NCBI RefSeq assembly: GCF_014648895.1
Contig: NZ_BMRZ01000003.1
Coordinates: 558,001-622,000 of the forward strand
Length of the DNA stretch: 64,000 nt
From: Streptomyces tanashiensis
GTDB lineage: Bacteria; Actinomycetota; Actinomycetes; Streptomycetales; Streptomycetaceae
Direction: 5' to 3'
In this document: one piece after another, positions 15,531 to 23,996 of the stretch
Position numbering within the stretch: the stretch's first letter is position 1
Layout: each line of letters begins with the position of its first letter
Notes under the pieces: generated by a model
Databases searched by the model: none
Seen by the model: the letters and a program-made list of their open reading frames with translations, nothing else
Told to the model about the DNA's origin: nothing
Translations under genes and position numbers: made by a program

Positions 15531-16526
15531 GTGAACGCCGTCTCCTCCGCCTCCGCCGACTCCCTGCGCGCGGCCCTCGCCGCGGTCCTCGACGGGCTGC
15601 CGCCCAACCGGGCCGCGCAGGCCGTCGAGCGGCTGATCGCCAACTACCGGGGCACCACCCCGACGGACGCCCCCGTGCTGCGCGACCGCTCCGACGTCGC
15701 CGCGTACGCCGCGTACCGGATGCCGGCGACCTTCGAGGCGGTGCGCGGCGCCCTCGACGCCCTCAGGGCGGCCGCGCCCGACTGGGAGCCCCGCACCCAC
15801 ACCGACGTCGGCGGCGGTACGGGCGCGGCGAGCTGGGCCGTCGCCGAGGCCTGGGAGGAGGCGCCGCCGCGCACCACCGTGCTCGACTGGGCCGAGCCCG
15901 CCCTCGCGCTCGGCCGCGAGCTGGCGGCCGGGGTCTTCGACGCCGAGTGGCGGCGCGAGCGGATCGGCGCCGCGCTGAGCCTGCCCGAAGCCGACCTGGT
16001 CACCGTCTCGTACGTCCTCAAGGAGCTGACCGAGGCCGACCGGACGGCGCTCGTCGCCGAGGCGGCCCGCGCCGCGCAGGCCGTCGTCATCGTCGAGCCC
16101 GGCACCCCCGACGGCTACGAGCGGATCATCGCCGCCCGCACCCGGCTGATCGACGCCGGCTTCACCGTCGCCGCGCCCTGCCCGCACAGCGGGGCCTGCC
16201 CGATCGTGCCCGGCACGGACTGGTGCCACTTCTCCGCCCGGGTGAGCCGCTCCTCGCTGCACCGGAAGGTGAAGGGCGGCTCGCTGCCGTACGAGGACGA
16301 GAAGTTCGCGTACGTGGCGGCCGTCCGGTTCCCGGTGACCCCGGCGCCCTCCCGCGTCATCCGCAGGCCGCAGATCCGCAAGGGCCAGGTCCTCCTGGAA
16401 CTCTGCGGTCCCGAGGGCCTCGGCCGCGACACGGTCACCAAGCGGCACGGGCCCCTGTACAAGCAGGCCCGTGACGCGGAGTGGGGCGACTCCTGGCCGC
16501 CGGAGGAGGAGCTCGGGGACCGCTAG
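15531..16526 (+). CDS. Rsm22-family small-subunit-rRNA methyltransferase-like protein
   Basis: The 331-residue protein has a SAM-fold core with THTDVGGGTGAASWAVAE (motif I) and VSYVLKELTEADR. After it comes the Rsm22-specific cysteine region CPHSGACPIVPGTDWCHF and later LLELCGPEGL. The spacing (C-x5-C-x8-C and a fourth Cys about 60 residues on) matches the four-cysteine iron-sulfur site known for the mitochondrial relative METTL17. The likely role is assembly of the ribosomal small subunit. It starts at GTG 9 bases after the efflux pump stop and ends inside a bidirectional hairpin. Confidence 0.85.
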   Translation: MNAVSSASADSLRAALAAVLDGLPPNRAAQAVERLIANYRGTTPTDAPVLRDRSDVAAYAAYRMPATFEAVRGALDALRAAAPDWEPRTHTDVGGGTGAASWAVAEAWEEAPPRTTVLDWAEPALALGRELAAGVFDAEWRRERIGAALSLPEADLVTVSYVLKELTEADRTALVAEAARAAQAVVIVEPGTPDGYERIIAARTRLIDAGFTVAAPCPHSGACPIVPGTDWCHFSARVSRSSLHRKVKGGSLPYEDEKFAYVAAVRFPVTPAPSRVIRRPQIRKGQVLLELCGPEGLGRDTVTKRHGPLYKQARDAEWGDSWPPEEELGDR

Positions 16527-16560
16527 GGCCTGTCCGGCGGATCAGGGTCGGACAGGCCCT
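16525..16560. terminator. Bidirectional terminator between convergent genes
   Basis: AGGGCCTGTCCG (16525-16536) and CGGACAGGCCCT (16549-16560) form a perfect 12-bp stem with a 12-base loop. The stop codons of both convergent genes overlap or touch the stem. Confidence 0.85.
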
Positions 16561-17389
16561 AGGGCCGCAGCTCCTGGGTGCAGCACTTCACGCTGCCGCC
16601 GCCCTTGAGGAGTTCGCCCAGGTCCATGCCGACCGGTTCGAAGCCGCGGGCGCGGAGCGGGTCGAACAGGCCCACGGCCGCCTGCGGCAGCAGGACGTGC
16701 CGGCCGTCGCTGACCGCGTTGAGGCCGAGCGCCGCCGCGTCCTCGCCGGTCGCGATCAGCGCGTCCGGGAAGAGCCGGGCGAGCACCGCGCGGCTGCCGG
16801 GGGAGAAGGCGTCCGGGTAGTACATGACCTCGTCCCGGGCGTCGTCCAGGACGCACAGCGCCGTGTCCAGGTGGTAGTAGCGCGGGTCCACCAGCTCCAG
16901 GCCGATCACCGGGCGGCCGAAGAACTCCTGCGCCTCGTCGTGCGAGAGCGGGCTGGAGCGGAAGCCGCGGCCGGCGAGGATCCAGGAGGCGGTGACGGCG
17001 AAGTCGCCCTCGCCCTCGTTCACGTGCTCCGGGACCCGCACGGCGTCGTCCGCCCAACCGTTCCTGCGGAACCAGGACACGTGCGCCGCGGCCTCGGCCG
17101 CGCGCTCCGGGTGGGCGAACTTCGCGCCGAGGACCCGGCCCTCGACGACCGTCGCGCCGTTCGCCGCGAAGACCATGTCCGGCAGCGCAGGGTCGGGCGT
17201 CAGGAGCTCCACGGTGTGGCCGAGCGAGCGGTAGCGGTCGCGCAGGTCCTCCCACTGGGCGAGGGCGAGCGGCAGGTCGACCGGTTTCGTGGGGTCCATC
17301 CAGGGGTTGATGGAGTACGTCACCGTGAAGTGCGTGGGTGGGCACATCAGGTAACGGCGGGGCGAGGACGTGCGCGGAGTGGAGCGCAA
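16559..17389 (-). CDS. ddaH: Dimethylarginine dimethylaminohydrolase (DDAH)-type hydrolase
   Basis: The 276-residue protein belongs to the guanidino-group-modifying superfamily. DMVFAANGATV is the substrate-entry segment, EGEGDF is the acidic motif, YYHLDTALCVL carries the catalytic His, and the C-terminal GGGSVKCCTQE carries the nucleophilic Cys. Members hydrolyse methylated arginines to citrulline and methylamines. It starts at TTG 17387-17389, which has GAGGAGG six bases upstream. Downstream internal ATGs lack such a site. Specificity between DDAH and a related arginine-modifying enzyme is not certain. Confidence 0.82.
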   Translation of the reverse strand: MRSTPRTSSPRRYLMCPPTHFTVTYSINPWMDPTKPVDLPLALAQWEDLRDRYRSLGHTVELLTPDPALPDMVFAANGATVVEGRVLGAKFAHPERAAEAAAHVSWFRRNGWADDAVRVPEHVNEGEGDFAVTASWILAGRGFRSSPLSHDEAQEFFGRPVIGLELVDPRYYHLDTALCVLDDARDEVMYYPDAFSPGSRAVLARLFPDALIATGEDAAALGLNAVSDGRHVLLPQAAVGLFDPLRARGFEPVGMDLGELLKGGGSVKCCTQELRP

Positions 17390-17493
17390 TGAAGCCTCCT
17401 CACGGAGAGCGGTCGGTGATCGGTGGACCCCATGGTCCGCTCTCGGCGGCCTTCGCGCTGTGGACCGTTCGGGTGGTTCGGGCCCGTGCGAGT

Positions 17494-17526
17494 GGCGAGA
17501 CGTCTCGTCTCGCCCGCTGCTAGATT
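17494..17526 (+). promoter_or_regulatory. TetR operator and leaderless promoter
   Basis: A perfect inverted repeat has arms GGCGAGACG (17494-17502) and CGTCTCGCC (17506-17514) around TCT. TAGATT at 17521-17526 fits a -10 box, putting the transcription start at or within a base of the ATG at 17533. The operator covers the -35 position, as expected for autorepression. Confidence 0.65.
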
Positions 17527-17532
17527 GATGTC

Positions 17533-18165
17533 ATGTCCGAGACCAGGCCCACCAAGGCCGCCCCCGACGCCTCCCGCCGCAGCGAGCGCTCCCGCCGCGC
17601 CATCTTCGACGCCGCCCTCGCCCTCGTCTCCGAGACCGGCTACGCGAAGACCACCATCGAGGGCATCGCCGCCCGCGCCGGCGTCGGCAAGCAGACCATC
17701 TACCGCTGGTGGCCCTCCAAGGCGGCCGTCCTCCTCGACGCCTTCCTCGACCTCGCCGCCCGCGCCAACGAAGCGCTGGGCGGCGACGCCGACAGTGAGA
17801 TCCCCGACACCGGAGACCTCGCCGCCGACCTGAAGTACGTCCTGCGCGCCACCGTCGACGAGATGACCGACCCCGCCTTCGACGGCCCCACCCGCGCCCT
17901 CGCCGCCGAGGGGATCGTCGACCCCGAGCTCGGCGCCCGCTTCACCGAGGCCCTGCTCGAACCCCAGCTCCAGTACTACGTCCGCCGCATCGAGGCCGCA
18001 CAGGCCAAGGGCGACATCGACCCGGGCGTCGACCCCCGCGTCGCCGTCGAACTCCTCGTCGGACCGCTCCACCACCGCTGGATCCACCGCACCCTGCCCC
18101 TCACCCACGCCTACGCCGACACCCTCGTCGACCTGGCGCTGCGCGGCCTCGCCCCCCGCTCCTGA
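17533..18165 (+). CDS. TetR/AcrR-family transcriptional regulator
   Basis: The 210-residue protein has an N-terminal HTH (residues about 17-62: RRAIFDAALALVSETGYAKT, IEGIAARAGVGKQTIYRWWP). The ligand domain ends PLHHRWIHRTLPLTHAYADTLVD. There is no Shine-Dalgarno sequence before the ATG; the TAGATT box sits six bases before it, so the transcript is probably leaderless. It is divergent from the DDAH-type gene and may also control it (inference). Confidence 0.9.
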   Translation: MSETRPTKAAPDASRRSERSRRAIFDAALALVSETGYAKTTIEGIAARAGVGKQTIYRWWPSKAAVLLDAFLDLAARANEALGGDADSEIPDTGDLAADLKYVLRATVDEMTDPAFDGPTRALAAEGIVDPELGARFTEALLEPQLQYYVRRIEAAQAKGDIDPGVDPRVAVELLVGPLHHRWIHRTLPLTHAYADTLVDLALRGLAPRS

Positions 18166-18266
18166 CCGCTCGGAGCCCCCCGGTTCCGCACTCCGGTCAC
18201 CCGGGGCGCAGGATGGTGGGACCATGGGCAGAGCCGAACGGGCGAGCATGAGGTGTGAGGGGATAG

Positions 18267-19046
18267 ATGGGCGACGGCATCGGCCGCTACCGCGGCACGG
18301 AGAGCAAACTCGCACAGTGGCTGCGCAGGCGCCCCAAACGCACCGCGGCCGACGACGGGAACGACCGCGAGAAGCTGCTCCTGGCCGTCGCCGCCGCCGG
18401 GCTGCCCCTGGCCCCCGCCGCGTACCCCGTCGGCTACAGCTGTTCCTGTGAGCGGATCGGCTGTCCCACCCCCGCCCGGCACCCCGTCTCCTTCGCCTGG
18501 CAGACGCAGTCGACCACCGACCGCGCCCAGATCGAGCGCTGGGCCCGCAACGAGCCCGAGGCGAACTTCGTCACCGCCACCGGCATGGTCCACGACGTCC
18601 TCGACGTCCCGCTGGCCGCCGGCCGCGCCGCCCTGGAGCGCCTCCTCGCCGAGGGCGTCGAGGTCGGACCCGTCGCCGAGTCCGCCGACGTCGACACGGT
18701 CGGCGGGCGGATGCTCTTCTTCACCGCCACCCGCGGCACCCCCGAGGACGAGGACGAGTGGTGGCCGTGTGAGCTGGACTGCCACCCGGAGACCATGGAC
18801 GAGCACCCGGGGCTGCGCTGGCACTGCCGCGGCAGCTACGTCCTCGTCCCGCCGGCCCGGCTCCCCGGGGACGAGGCCGCCCATCCGGTCGTCGCCTGGG
18901 TCCGCGGCCCCGAGCACCCGCTGCCCGACCCGCTGAACCTCCTGGAGACCCTCCAGGACGCCTGCGCCCGCCACGCGGCCGAGCGCGAGGCGGACGGGGA
19001 CGGGGAGCACACGGCCCACGAGATCGCCTGGCCGCTCACACGCTGA
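18267..19046 (+). CDS. Bifunctional DNA primase/polymerase-like protein
   Basis: The 259-residue protein has the N-terminal prim-pol-like pattern common to Streptomyces chromosomal copies: LLAVAAAGLPLAPAAYPVGY, a Cys-rich loop (CSCERIGCPTPARHPVSFAW), then IERWARNEPEANFVTATGMV and DVLDVPLAAGRAALERL, and VGGRMLFFTA. These are usually annotated as primase/polymerase. Some catalytic acidic residues are not obvious, so enzyme activity is uncertain. It begins at ATG 18267 with GGGGATAG close by and ends in the first unit of a tandem repeat. Confidence 0.75.
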   Translation: MGDGIGRYRGTESKLAQWLRRRPKRTAADDGNDREKLLLAVAAAGLPLAPAAYPVGYSCSCERIGCPTPARHPVSFAWQTQSTTDRAQIERWARNEPEANFVTATGMVHDVLDVPLAAGRAALERLLAEGVEVGPVAESADVDTVGGRMLFFTATRGTPEDEDEWWPCELDCHPETMDEHPGLRWHCRGSYVLVPPARLPGDEAAHPVVAWVRGPEHPLPDPLNLLETLQDACARHAAEREADGDGEHTAHEIAWPLTR

Positions 19047-19175
19047 GCCCGGCTCGCCGCTCACGCGCTGAGCCCACCTGGTTCACGCGCTGAGCCTGCC
19101 CGGCCGGTCACGCGCTGGGCCTGCCTGGCCGGCGGTCACACGCTGAGCCCGGGCCCGCCGGTCACGCGCTGAGCC
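19036..19175. repeat. Six irregular tandem copies of a stop-codon-containing 14-mer
   Basis: The core TCACGCGCTGAGCC, with small variations, begins at 19036, 19061, 19083, 19108, 19136 and 19162, spaced 22-28 bases. The first copy is the 3' end of the primase-like gene, including its TGA. The core carries TGA on one strand and TCA (a stop on the other). Confidence 0.8.
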
Positions 19176-19220
19176 CGGCCGGACGCCGACGTGCCGCGCC
19201 CGGGGCCGCCGGGCGGAGGG

Positions 19221-20198
19221 CTACGAGCCCTCCGCGCCCACCACGCCCTGGAGCCGGCCCGCGACCGTGACGCCGCCGCGGTCCGTGCCCGCCGGCTTCA
19301 CCAGGACCGCCTGGCTGGTCACCCACTCCCGGGTGACCGTGTTCTTGATCTCGCCGGTCAGCAGCGCCTTGGTGTCCTCGCCGACCTTCGGCCGGTAGCC
19401 CTTCGCCGCCGTCTGCCGCTCGAAGTACCGGGTCGCGAAGAAGACGAGCGCGCCGCCGTCCCGGGTCCGCAGCCCGAGCGGCGCGAAGTCCCCCTGGTCC
19501 GTGACCCGGTCGATGTACTGGGTGGCCATGCCCGGCCGCTTGGCGGCCTTCTGCCGCTGCGCCCGCCACTCCGTGGTGTGGGTGCCCGGCGTGAACGGCC
19601 CCGGCTGCCCGTCCTTGAGGAACGCGACGTAGTTCGCGCCCAGGTCCCCGGGCGCGACCGCGAGCGCGTCGCTGTCCGCGGCGACCGGCACCGCGTACCC
19701 CTCCTCCTCGGCGAACTCGGGCACATCGCCCCGGGGGAGGATCGCGAGGTAGGCGACCTCCCACAGCTGCTCGGGCCCGTTGCGCACGAAGGCCAGGAGC
19801 CAGCGCTCCTCGCCCGAGCCGCGGTTGGACGCGGTGTCCGCGACGAACCAGCGCGGCCAGCCCGCCTTCCGGGGCAGCACGAACCGCGCGTCCGTGAGGG
19901 TGAGGGGCTTGTGGTCCGGATTGCCGCCCGGCGTGTTGATCGACCGCGCGCGCAGGCCCGCCTGGTTGATCTCCCCGAGCGGGCCGGTGACCCGGCCCGC
20001 GTCCAGGGCCGGGTCATAGGCCTTGTCGGCCCGGTTGTACGCCGTCGTGAAGTCGGAGAGGGCCTGCGCCGCCTCGGCCTTCGTCGCCGGCGGCAGCAGC
20101 GCCAGCTCGCCGTGCACGGTCACACAGCCGCTCGCCGTCAGCGACAGGACGGTCGCCGCCGCCGTCGCCGCGAGGAACCTCGCCGGTCGGCGGTCCAC
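19221..20198 (-). CDS. Secreted lipoprotein, fourth gene of the iron-uptake operon
   Basis: The protein of about 325 residues is read from GTG 20196-20198, which gives a compact lipoprotein signal: RRPAR, a hydrophobic run, then LTASGC with the lipidated Cys near residue 25. An upstream ATG (20258) would overlap efeU. The mature part (PATKAEAAQALSDFTTAYNR, PRWFVADTAS, WLLAFVRN) is a conserved actinobacterial hypothetical that I cannot assign to a named family. Its position at the end of the efe operon suggests it acts at the cell surface, but a role in iron transport is unproven. Confidence 0.75.
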   Translation of the reverse strand: MDRRPARFLAATAAATVLSLTASGCVTVHGELALLPPATKAEAAQALSDFTTAYNRADKAYDPALDAGRVTGPLGEINQAGLRARSINTPGGNPDHKPLTLTDARFVLPRKAGWPRWFVADTASNRGSGEERWLLAFVRNGPEQLWEVAYLAILPRGDVPEFAEEEGYAVPVAADSDALAVAPGDLGANYVAFLKDGQPGPFTPGTHTTEWRAQRQKAAKRPGMATQYIDRVTDQGDFAPLGLRTRDGGALVFFATRYFERQTAAKGYRPKVGEDTKALLTGEIKNTVTREWVTSQAVLVKPAGTDRGGVTVAGRLQGVVGAEGS

Positions 20199-20214
20199 CA
20201 GGAACGACAGCCGC

Positions 20215-21096
20215 TCAAGCGGTCGTCTCGGCGCTCGCCTCAGCCTCAGCCTTCTCATCGGTCGCCTTCTGCTTCTTCACCCGCACGGACGGACCCGACC
20301 CTATCGGGGCCAGGAACAGCGCGAGCGTCGGGACCAGATACAGCGCCCACACCGTGACCTGAAGGACCGTCGGATCCGGCTGGAAGTTGAAGACGCCCTT
20401 GAGGAGCGTGCCGTACCAGCTGTCCGGCGGGATCGTCGCGGAGATGTCGAAGGCCTTGTCCGCGAGGCCGCCGAGGAAGCGGGCCTCCTGCAGGTCGTGC
20501 ACGCCGTACGCGAGCACGCCCGCCGCCACCACGACCAGCATGCCGCCGGTCCAGGTGAAGAACTTCGCCAGGTTGATCTTCAGCGCGCCCCGGTAGAACA
20601 GCCAGCCGAGGAACACGGCCGTGAGCAGGCCGAGGAGGACCCCGACCAGCGGCGCGTACGTGCCGTCCGAGGAGGCCCGCACCGACGCCCACACGAACAG
20701 CGCCGTCTCCAGGCCCTCGCGGCCCACCGCCAGGAAGGCGGTGGCGACCAGCGCGCCCGTGCCCATCTGCAGCGCCGCGTCCAGCTTCCCGTGCAGCTCC
20801 GCCTTCAGGTGCCGCGCCGTGCGCCGCATCCAGAAGACCATCCAGGTCACCAGGACCACGGCGACGATCGACAGCGAACCGCCGAGCAGCTCCTGCGCCT
20901 CGAAGGTCAGCTCCTGGGAGCCGAACTCCAGGCCCGCGCCGAACGCCAGGGCCACGCCGACGGCCACGCCGATGCCGATCCAGATCGGCTTCAGCGCGTC
21001 CCGGCGCCCGGTCTTCACCAGGTACGCGATGAGGATGCAGACGACCAGGCTGGCTTCGAGGCCCTCGCGCAGGCCGATCAGATAGTTACCGAACAC
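20215..21096 (-). CDS. efeU: Iron permease EfeU (FTR1 family)
   Basis: The 293-residue, seven-helix protein has the two FTR1 iron-binding motifs, LREGLEASL (about residues 9-17) and GREGLETALF (about 124-133). The C-terminus is Lys/Glu-rich and cytoplasmic. It moves ferric iron produced by the EfeO/EfeB pair across the membrane. It starts 18 bases below the efeB stop, within one operon. Confidence 0.95.
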   Translation of the reverse strand: MFGNYLIGLREGLEASLVVCILIAYLVKTGRRDALKPIWIGIGVAVGVALAFGAGLEFGSQELTFEAQELLGGSLSIVAVVLVTWMVFWMRRTARHLKAELHGKLDAALQMGTGALVATAFLAVGREGLETALFVWASVRASSDGTYAPLVGVLLGLLTAVFLGWLFYRGALKINLAKFFTWTGGMLVVVAAGVLAYGVHDLQEARFLGGLADKAFDISATIPPDSWYGTLLKGVFNFQPDPTVLQVTVWALYLVPTLALFLAPIGSGPSVRVKKQKATDEKAEAEASAETTA

Positions 21097-21114
21097 GTCG
21101 GTTCCCCTCCTCGA

Positions 21115-22386
21115 TCACGAGAACAGCGCCCGGCCCCACCAGTCGTCCTTGTCCCGGACGCCCGGCGGGATCGCGAACAGCGCCGAACCCACGTGCTGGA
21201 TGTATTCGTTGAGGGCGTCGGACCCCAGCGAGGTCTGCACCGGGATGAAGCCGGTACGGACGTCCTTCTGGTACGCCAGGAAGAACAGGCCCGCCTCCAG
21301 ACGGCCGAGGCCGTCCGTGCCGTCCGTGAACGAGTAGCCGCGGCGCAGCAGTGTCGCCCCGTGGTTGCTGTCCGGGTGGGCGAGCCGGACGTGCGAGTCC
21401 GGCTTCATCGCCTTCAGGAACGGCGCGTCGTGCTCCTTGGCCTTGCCGACCGGAGCGCCCTCGCGCTTGTCGCGGCCGAAGATGTCCTCCTGCTCGGCGA
21501 GCGGAGTGCGGTCCCAGGTCTCGACGTTCATGCGGATGCGGCGGGCGACGAGGTACGAGCCGCCGTCCATCCAGGCCGCGCCGCCCTCGGCGTCCCTGCC
21601 CGAGACCCACACGTGCTTCGCGAGCCGCTCGGTCTCGGTGCCCGCGATGTTGCGGGTGCCGTCCTTGAAGCCGAAGAGGTTGCGCGGGGTCTGGGCGTCC
21701 GGGGTCGTCGAGGACGTCTTGCCGAAGCCCAGCTGGGACCAGCGCACCGCGACCTTGCCGAAGCCGATCCGCGCGAGGTTGCGGATGGCGTGCACGGCGA
21801 CCTGCGGGTCGTCGGCGCAGGCCTGCACGCAGATGTCGCCGCCGCTGCGGGCCGGGTCCAGGTTGTCGCCCGGGAACTTGGGAAGGTCCACCAGGGCCCC
21901 GGGCCGCTTGTCCTTCAGCCCGAAGCGCCCGTCGAAGAGCGAGGGGCCGAAGCCGATGGTGAGGGTGAGGCGGGAGGGCTTGAGGCCGAGGGCCTCGCCC
22001 GTGTCGTCCGGCGGGGCCTCCGGCAGGCCGCCGTAGGCGCCCTCGCCGACCTCGGCGCCGGCCGTCATCCGCTCGGCGGCCCGCGTCCAGTCCTTGAGGA
22101 GCTGGATCAGCTCCGCGCGGTCCTTCGTCTTCACGTCGAAGGAGGCGAAGTGCAGCCGGTCCTGCACGGCGGTGGCGATGCCCGCCTGGTGCGCGCCGTG
22201 GAAGGGCACGGCCCCGCCGCTGTCGGCGACCGGGACGGCGGTGTCGCCGTCACGGGTCAGCGCGACGGCGCCGCCGGCCGCGGCGGCACCGAGCGCGAGC
22301 CCGGCACCGCCCCAGCCGATGACCGTACGGCGGGAGGGGGCGGCCGTCTCGGCGGCCGCGGTCTGCTCCTGGGTGTCCTCGGACAT
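21115..22386 (-). CDS. efeB: Dyp-type peroxidase EfeB, Tat-exported
   Basis: The 423-residue protein has a twin-arginine signal (SRRTVIGWGGAGLALGAAAAG, residues about 18-38). The DyP catalytic GFKDGTRN motif supplies the distal Asp, and an axial His region is downstream. EfeB is a haem peroxidase exported in folded form that oxidises ferrous iron or releases iron from haem for EfeU. It starts 32 bases below efeO. Confidence 0.95.
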   Translation of the reverse strand: MSEDTQEQTAAAETAAPSRRTVIGWGGAGLALGAAAAGGAVALTRDGDTAVPVADSGGAVPFHGAHQAGIATAVQDRLHFASFDVKTKDRAELIQLLKDWTRAAERMTAGAEVGEGAYGGLPEAPPDDTGEALGLKPSRLTLTIGFGPSLFDGRFGLKDKRPGALVDLPKFPGDNLDPARSGGDICVQACADDPQVAVHAIRNLARIGFGKVAVRWSQLGFGKTSSTTPDAQTPRNLFGFKDGTRNIAGTETERLAKHVWVSGRDAEGGAAWMDGGSYLVARRIRMNVETWDRTPLAEQEDIFGRDKREGAPVGKAKEHDAPFLKAMKPDSHVRLAHPDSNHGATLLRRGYSFTDGTDGLGRLEAGLFFLAYQKDVRTGFIPVQTSLGSDALNEYIQHVGSALFAIPPGVRDKDDWWGRALFS

Positions 22387-22418
22387 GTCCGTGTTCCCGT
22401 CCCTGATGACTTCGGCGA

Positions 22419-23576
22419 CTACTTGACGACGGCGGCGGCGAGCTTGGAGAGGGGCTCGGCCAGCGCGTTGACGCCGTCGGACAGCTCCTTGCGCTCGGGC
22501 TTGCCGACCTTCTCGTACGAGGTGAAGACGTAGCCGCTCTTGTCCGTGCGGTACTTGTCGAGCAGCGTGTTCAGGGCGGCGAACTGCTTGTCGAGGTCGG
22601 CGACGAGCTTGGCGTCGTTCTTCGCGGCGACCGGCTTGAGCAGCTCGAAGGACTTCTGCGCGCCCTCGACGTTCGCCTTGAAGTCGACGAGGTCGGTGTG
22701 GGAGTAGCGCTCCTCCTCGCCGGTGACCTTGCCGCTGGCGACCTCGTCCAGGAGCTCCTTGGCGCCGTTGGCCATGGAGGTCGGGGTGATCTCGGCCTTG
22801 CCGACCCGCTTCACCCAGTCGGCGAGGTCCTTGTCGAGGAGGTCGGCGAGCTGCTTCTCGCGGTCGCCGATCTTCTTGTCCTGCCAGAGGGCCTTCTCCA
22901 GGCGGTGCCAGCCGGTCCAGTCCTTCGCCGGGTCCTGACCGTCCTCCAGGCCGTCCTCGCGGACGTCGACCTTGGGGTCGATGTCGCCGAAGGACTCGGC
23001 GACCGGCTCGGTGCGCTCCCAGCCGATGCGGGACTCGGCGTAGGCCTTCTTCGCGGCCTCGATGTCACCGGCGCGGACGGCGTCGGTGAAGACCTTCACC
23101 TTGGGGAGGGTGGCGTCGGCCTGCGCCTGGACGTACTGGCGGTAGGAGGCGACGGCCGCGTCCATCTCGGGCGAACGCTTCGCGCTCGCGGCGCCCTTGC
23201 CGGTGACCTTGACCTGCTGACGGATGCCGTCGCCCTTCATGCCGGGCTTGCAGGCGATGGCGTAGTCGCCGGCCTTGATCTCGGCGGTGAGCGTGGCCTT
23301 GGTGCCGGGGCCGATGTTCTCGCGCTCGGTGACGATCCGGTCGTCCGGGTAGAGGACGTAGACCTCGGTGACCTTGGAGCCGCGGTTCTCGACGGCCAGC
23401 TTCACGTGCCCGGCCGGGAACTCCTTCTTCGACACCTCGCAGGAGTCGTCCTTGGCGACGACGGTGATCGCGCCGTCCTCCGCCTTCCCGTCGCTTTTCT
23501 CGGCGCAGCCCGTGACGGCGGTCAGAGCGGCCGCGGTCGCGGCGGCGGTGACGACGGAGAGGCGGACGGCTCGCAT
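22419..23576 (-). CDS. efeO: Iron-uptake lipoprotein EfeO
   Basis: The 385-residue protein has a lipoprotein signal (LTAVTGC, Cys near residue 23). An N-terminal cupredoxin-like domain (about 35-125: ITVVAKDDSCEVSKKEFPAG, GDYAIACKPG) is followed by a C-terminal M75 domain with the HRLE metal motif in WTGWHRLEKALW. It binds iron for the EfeB/EfeU pair on the outer face of the membrane. It is the first gene of the operon and has an iron box upstream. Confidence 0.95.
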   Translation of the reverse strand: MRAVRLSVVTAAATAAALTAVTGCAEKSDGKAEDGAITVVAKDDSCEVSKKEFPAGHVKLAVENRGSKVTEVYVLYPDDRIVTERENIGPGTKATLTAEIKAGDYAIACKPGMKGDGIRQQVKVTGKGAASAKRSPEMDAAVASYRQYVQAQADATLPKVKVFTDAVRAGDIEAAKKAYAESRIGWERTEPVAESFGDIDPKVDVREDGLEDGQDPAKDWTGWHRLEKALWQDKKIGDREKQLADLLDKDLADWVKRVGKAEITPTSMANGAKELLDEVASGKVTGEEERYSHTDLVDFKANVEGAQKSFELLKPVAAKNDAKLVADLDKQFAALNTLLDKYRTDKSGYVFTSYEKVGKPERKELSDGVNALAEPLSKLAAAVVK

Positions 23577-23617
23577 GAGGGCTCCAGGAACGGGGGACGG
23601 GCTGAGGCGGACCTAAC

Positions 23618-23636
23618 TTAACCGAGGCTTACCTCA
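23618..23636 (-). promoter_or_regulatory. Iron box (DmdR/IdeR-type operator) upstream of efeO
   Basis: TTAACCGAGGCTTACCTCA matches the actinobacterial iron-box consensus TTAGGTTAGGCTAACCTAA at 13 of 19 positions. It lies about 40 bases upstream of the efeO start, so repression when iron is sufficient is expected. Confidence 0.7.
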
Positions 23637-23639
23637 GCG

Positions 23640-23996
23640 ATACCCACCCGTCCAGTGATTCAGCTCTCAGGCCGGGCGTACCGGACACAGCCGGGTCACA
23701 GGGTCTCCATGGAGTCCTCATGAATTGGTCAAGAGCGGGTCAAGGGAGGTGTTTTGTGCCGGTTTCGATTACTGGTCGGTACGTGTTGGTACTCGTCGAT
23801 CCGCGCCGGTCCGCCGTCGGACACGCCCTGCATCGGCGCGCCCGCGCAGCCGGGCGAGGCGCCGGCGAGGACGGAGAGGAGGAGCGGCGCGGCGAGGAGA
23901 CGGGCCGTCAGCGCGGTGTCCTGCCCGCAGTCAGGGCCGCACCCCGGAAGCGGCGGTGCGGCCCTGCCGCCTTCTCCCGGGTGATTCAATTCCGCC
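23640..23996. other. Intergenic region with no confident gene
   Basis: This region of about 350 bases contains direct repeats GGTCAAGAGCG and GGTCAAGGGAG (from about 23726), followed by a good GGGAGG site and a GTG at 23756. The frame after that GTG (beginning MPVSITGRYVLVLVDPRRSA) becomes Arg-rich. On the minus strand a signal-peptide-like stretch (LTARLLAAPLLLSVLAGASP) has strong GC3 but no start codon. The 3' part holds the terminator at 23932-23966. None of these frames is called. Confidence 0.5.
23932..23966. terminator. Perfect 12-bp stem-loop upstream of the PhzF-like gene
   Basis: CAGGGCCGCACC (23932-23943) and GGTGCGGCCCTG (23955-23966) form a perfect stem around 11 bases. It lies 30 bases before the start at 23997 and probably ends transcription entering from upstream. 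Confidence 0.75.

Noticed and set aside
14151..16448. 765-residue minus-strand open frame over the efflux and Rsm22 genes
   Set aside because: It is a GC-bias shadow: low-complexity Gly/Glu/Asp/Arg composition, no domains, and the plus-strand genes have clear motifs.
19036..19175. Possible CRISPR array
   Set aside because: Repeats are only 14 bases, spacing varies 22-28 bases without unique spacers, and there are no cas genes nearby.
23750..23985. Small lipoprotein gene on the minus strand or Arg-rich gene on the plus strand
   Set aside because: The minus frame has a signal-like stretch but no ATG, GTG or TTG before it. The plus frame turns Arg/Gly/Glu-rich without a domain. Both could be chance GC3 effects.
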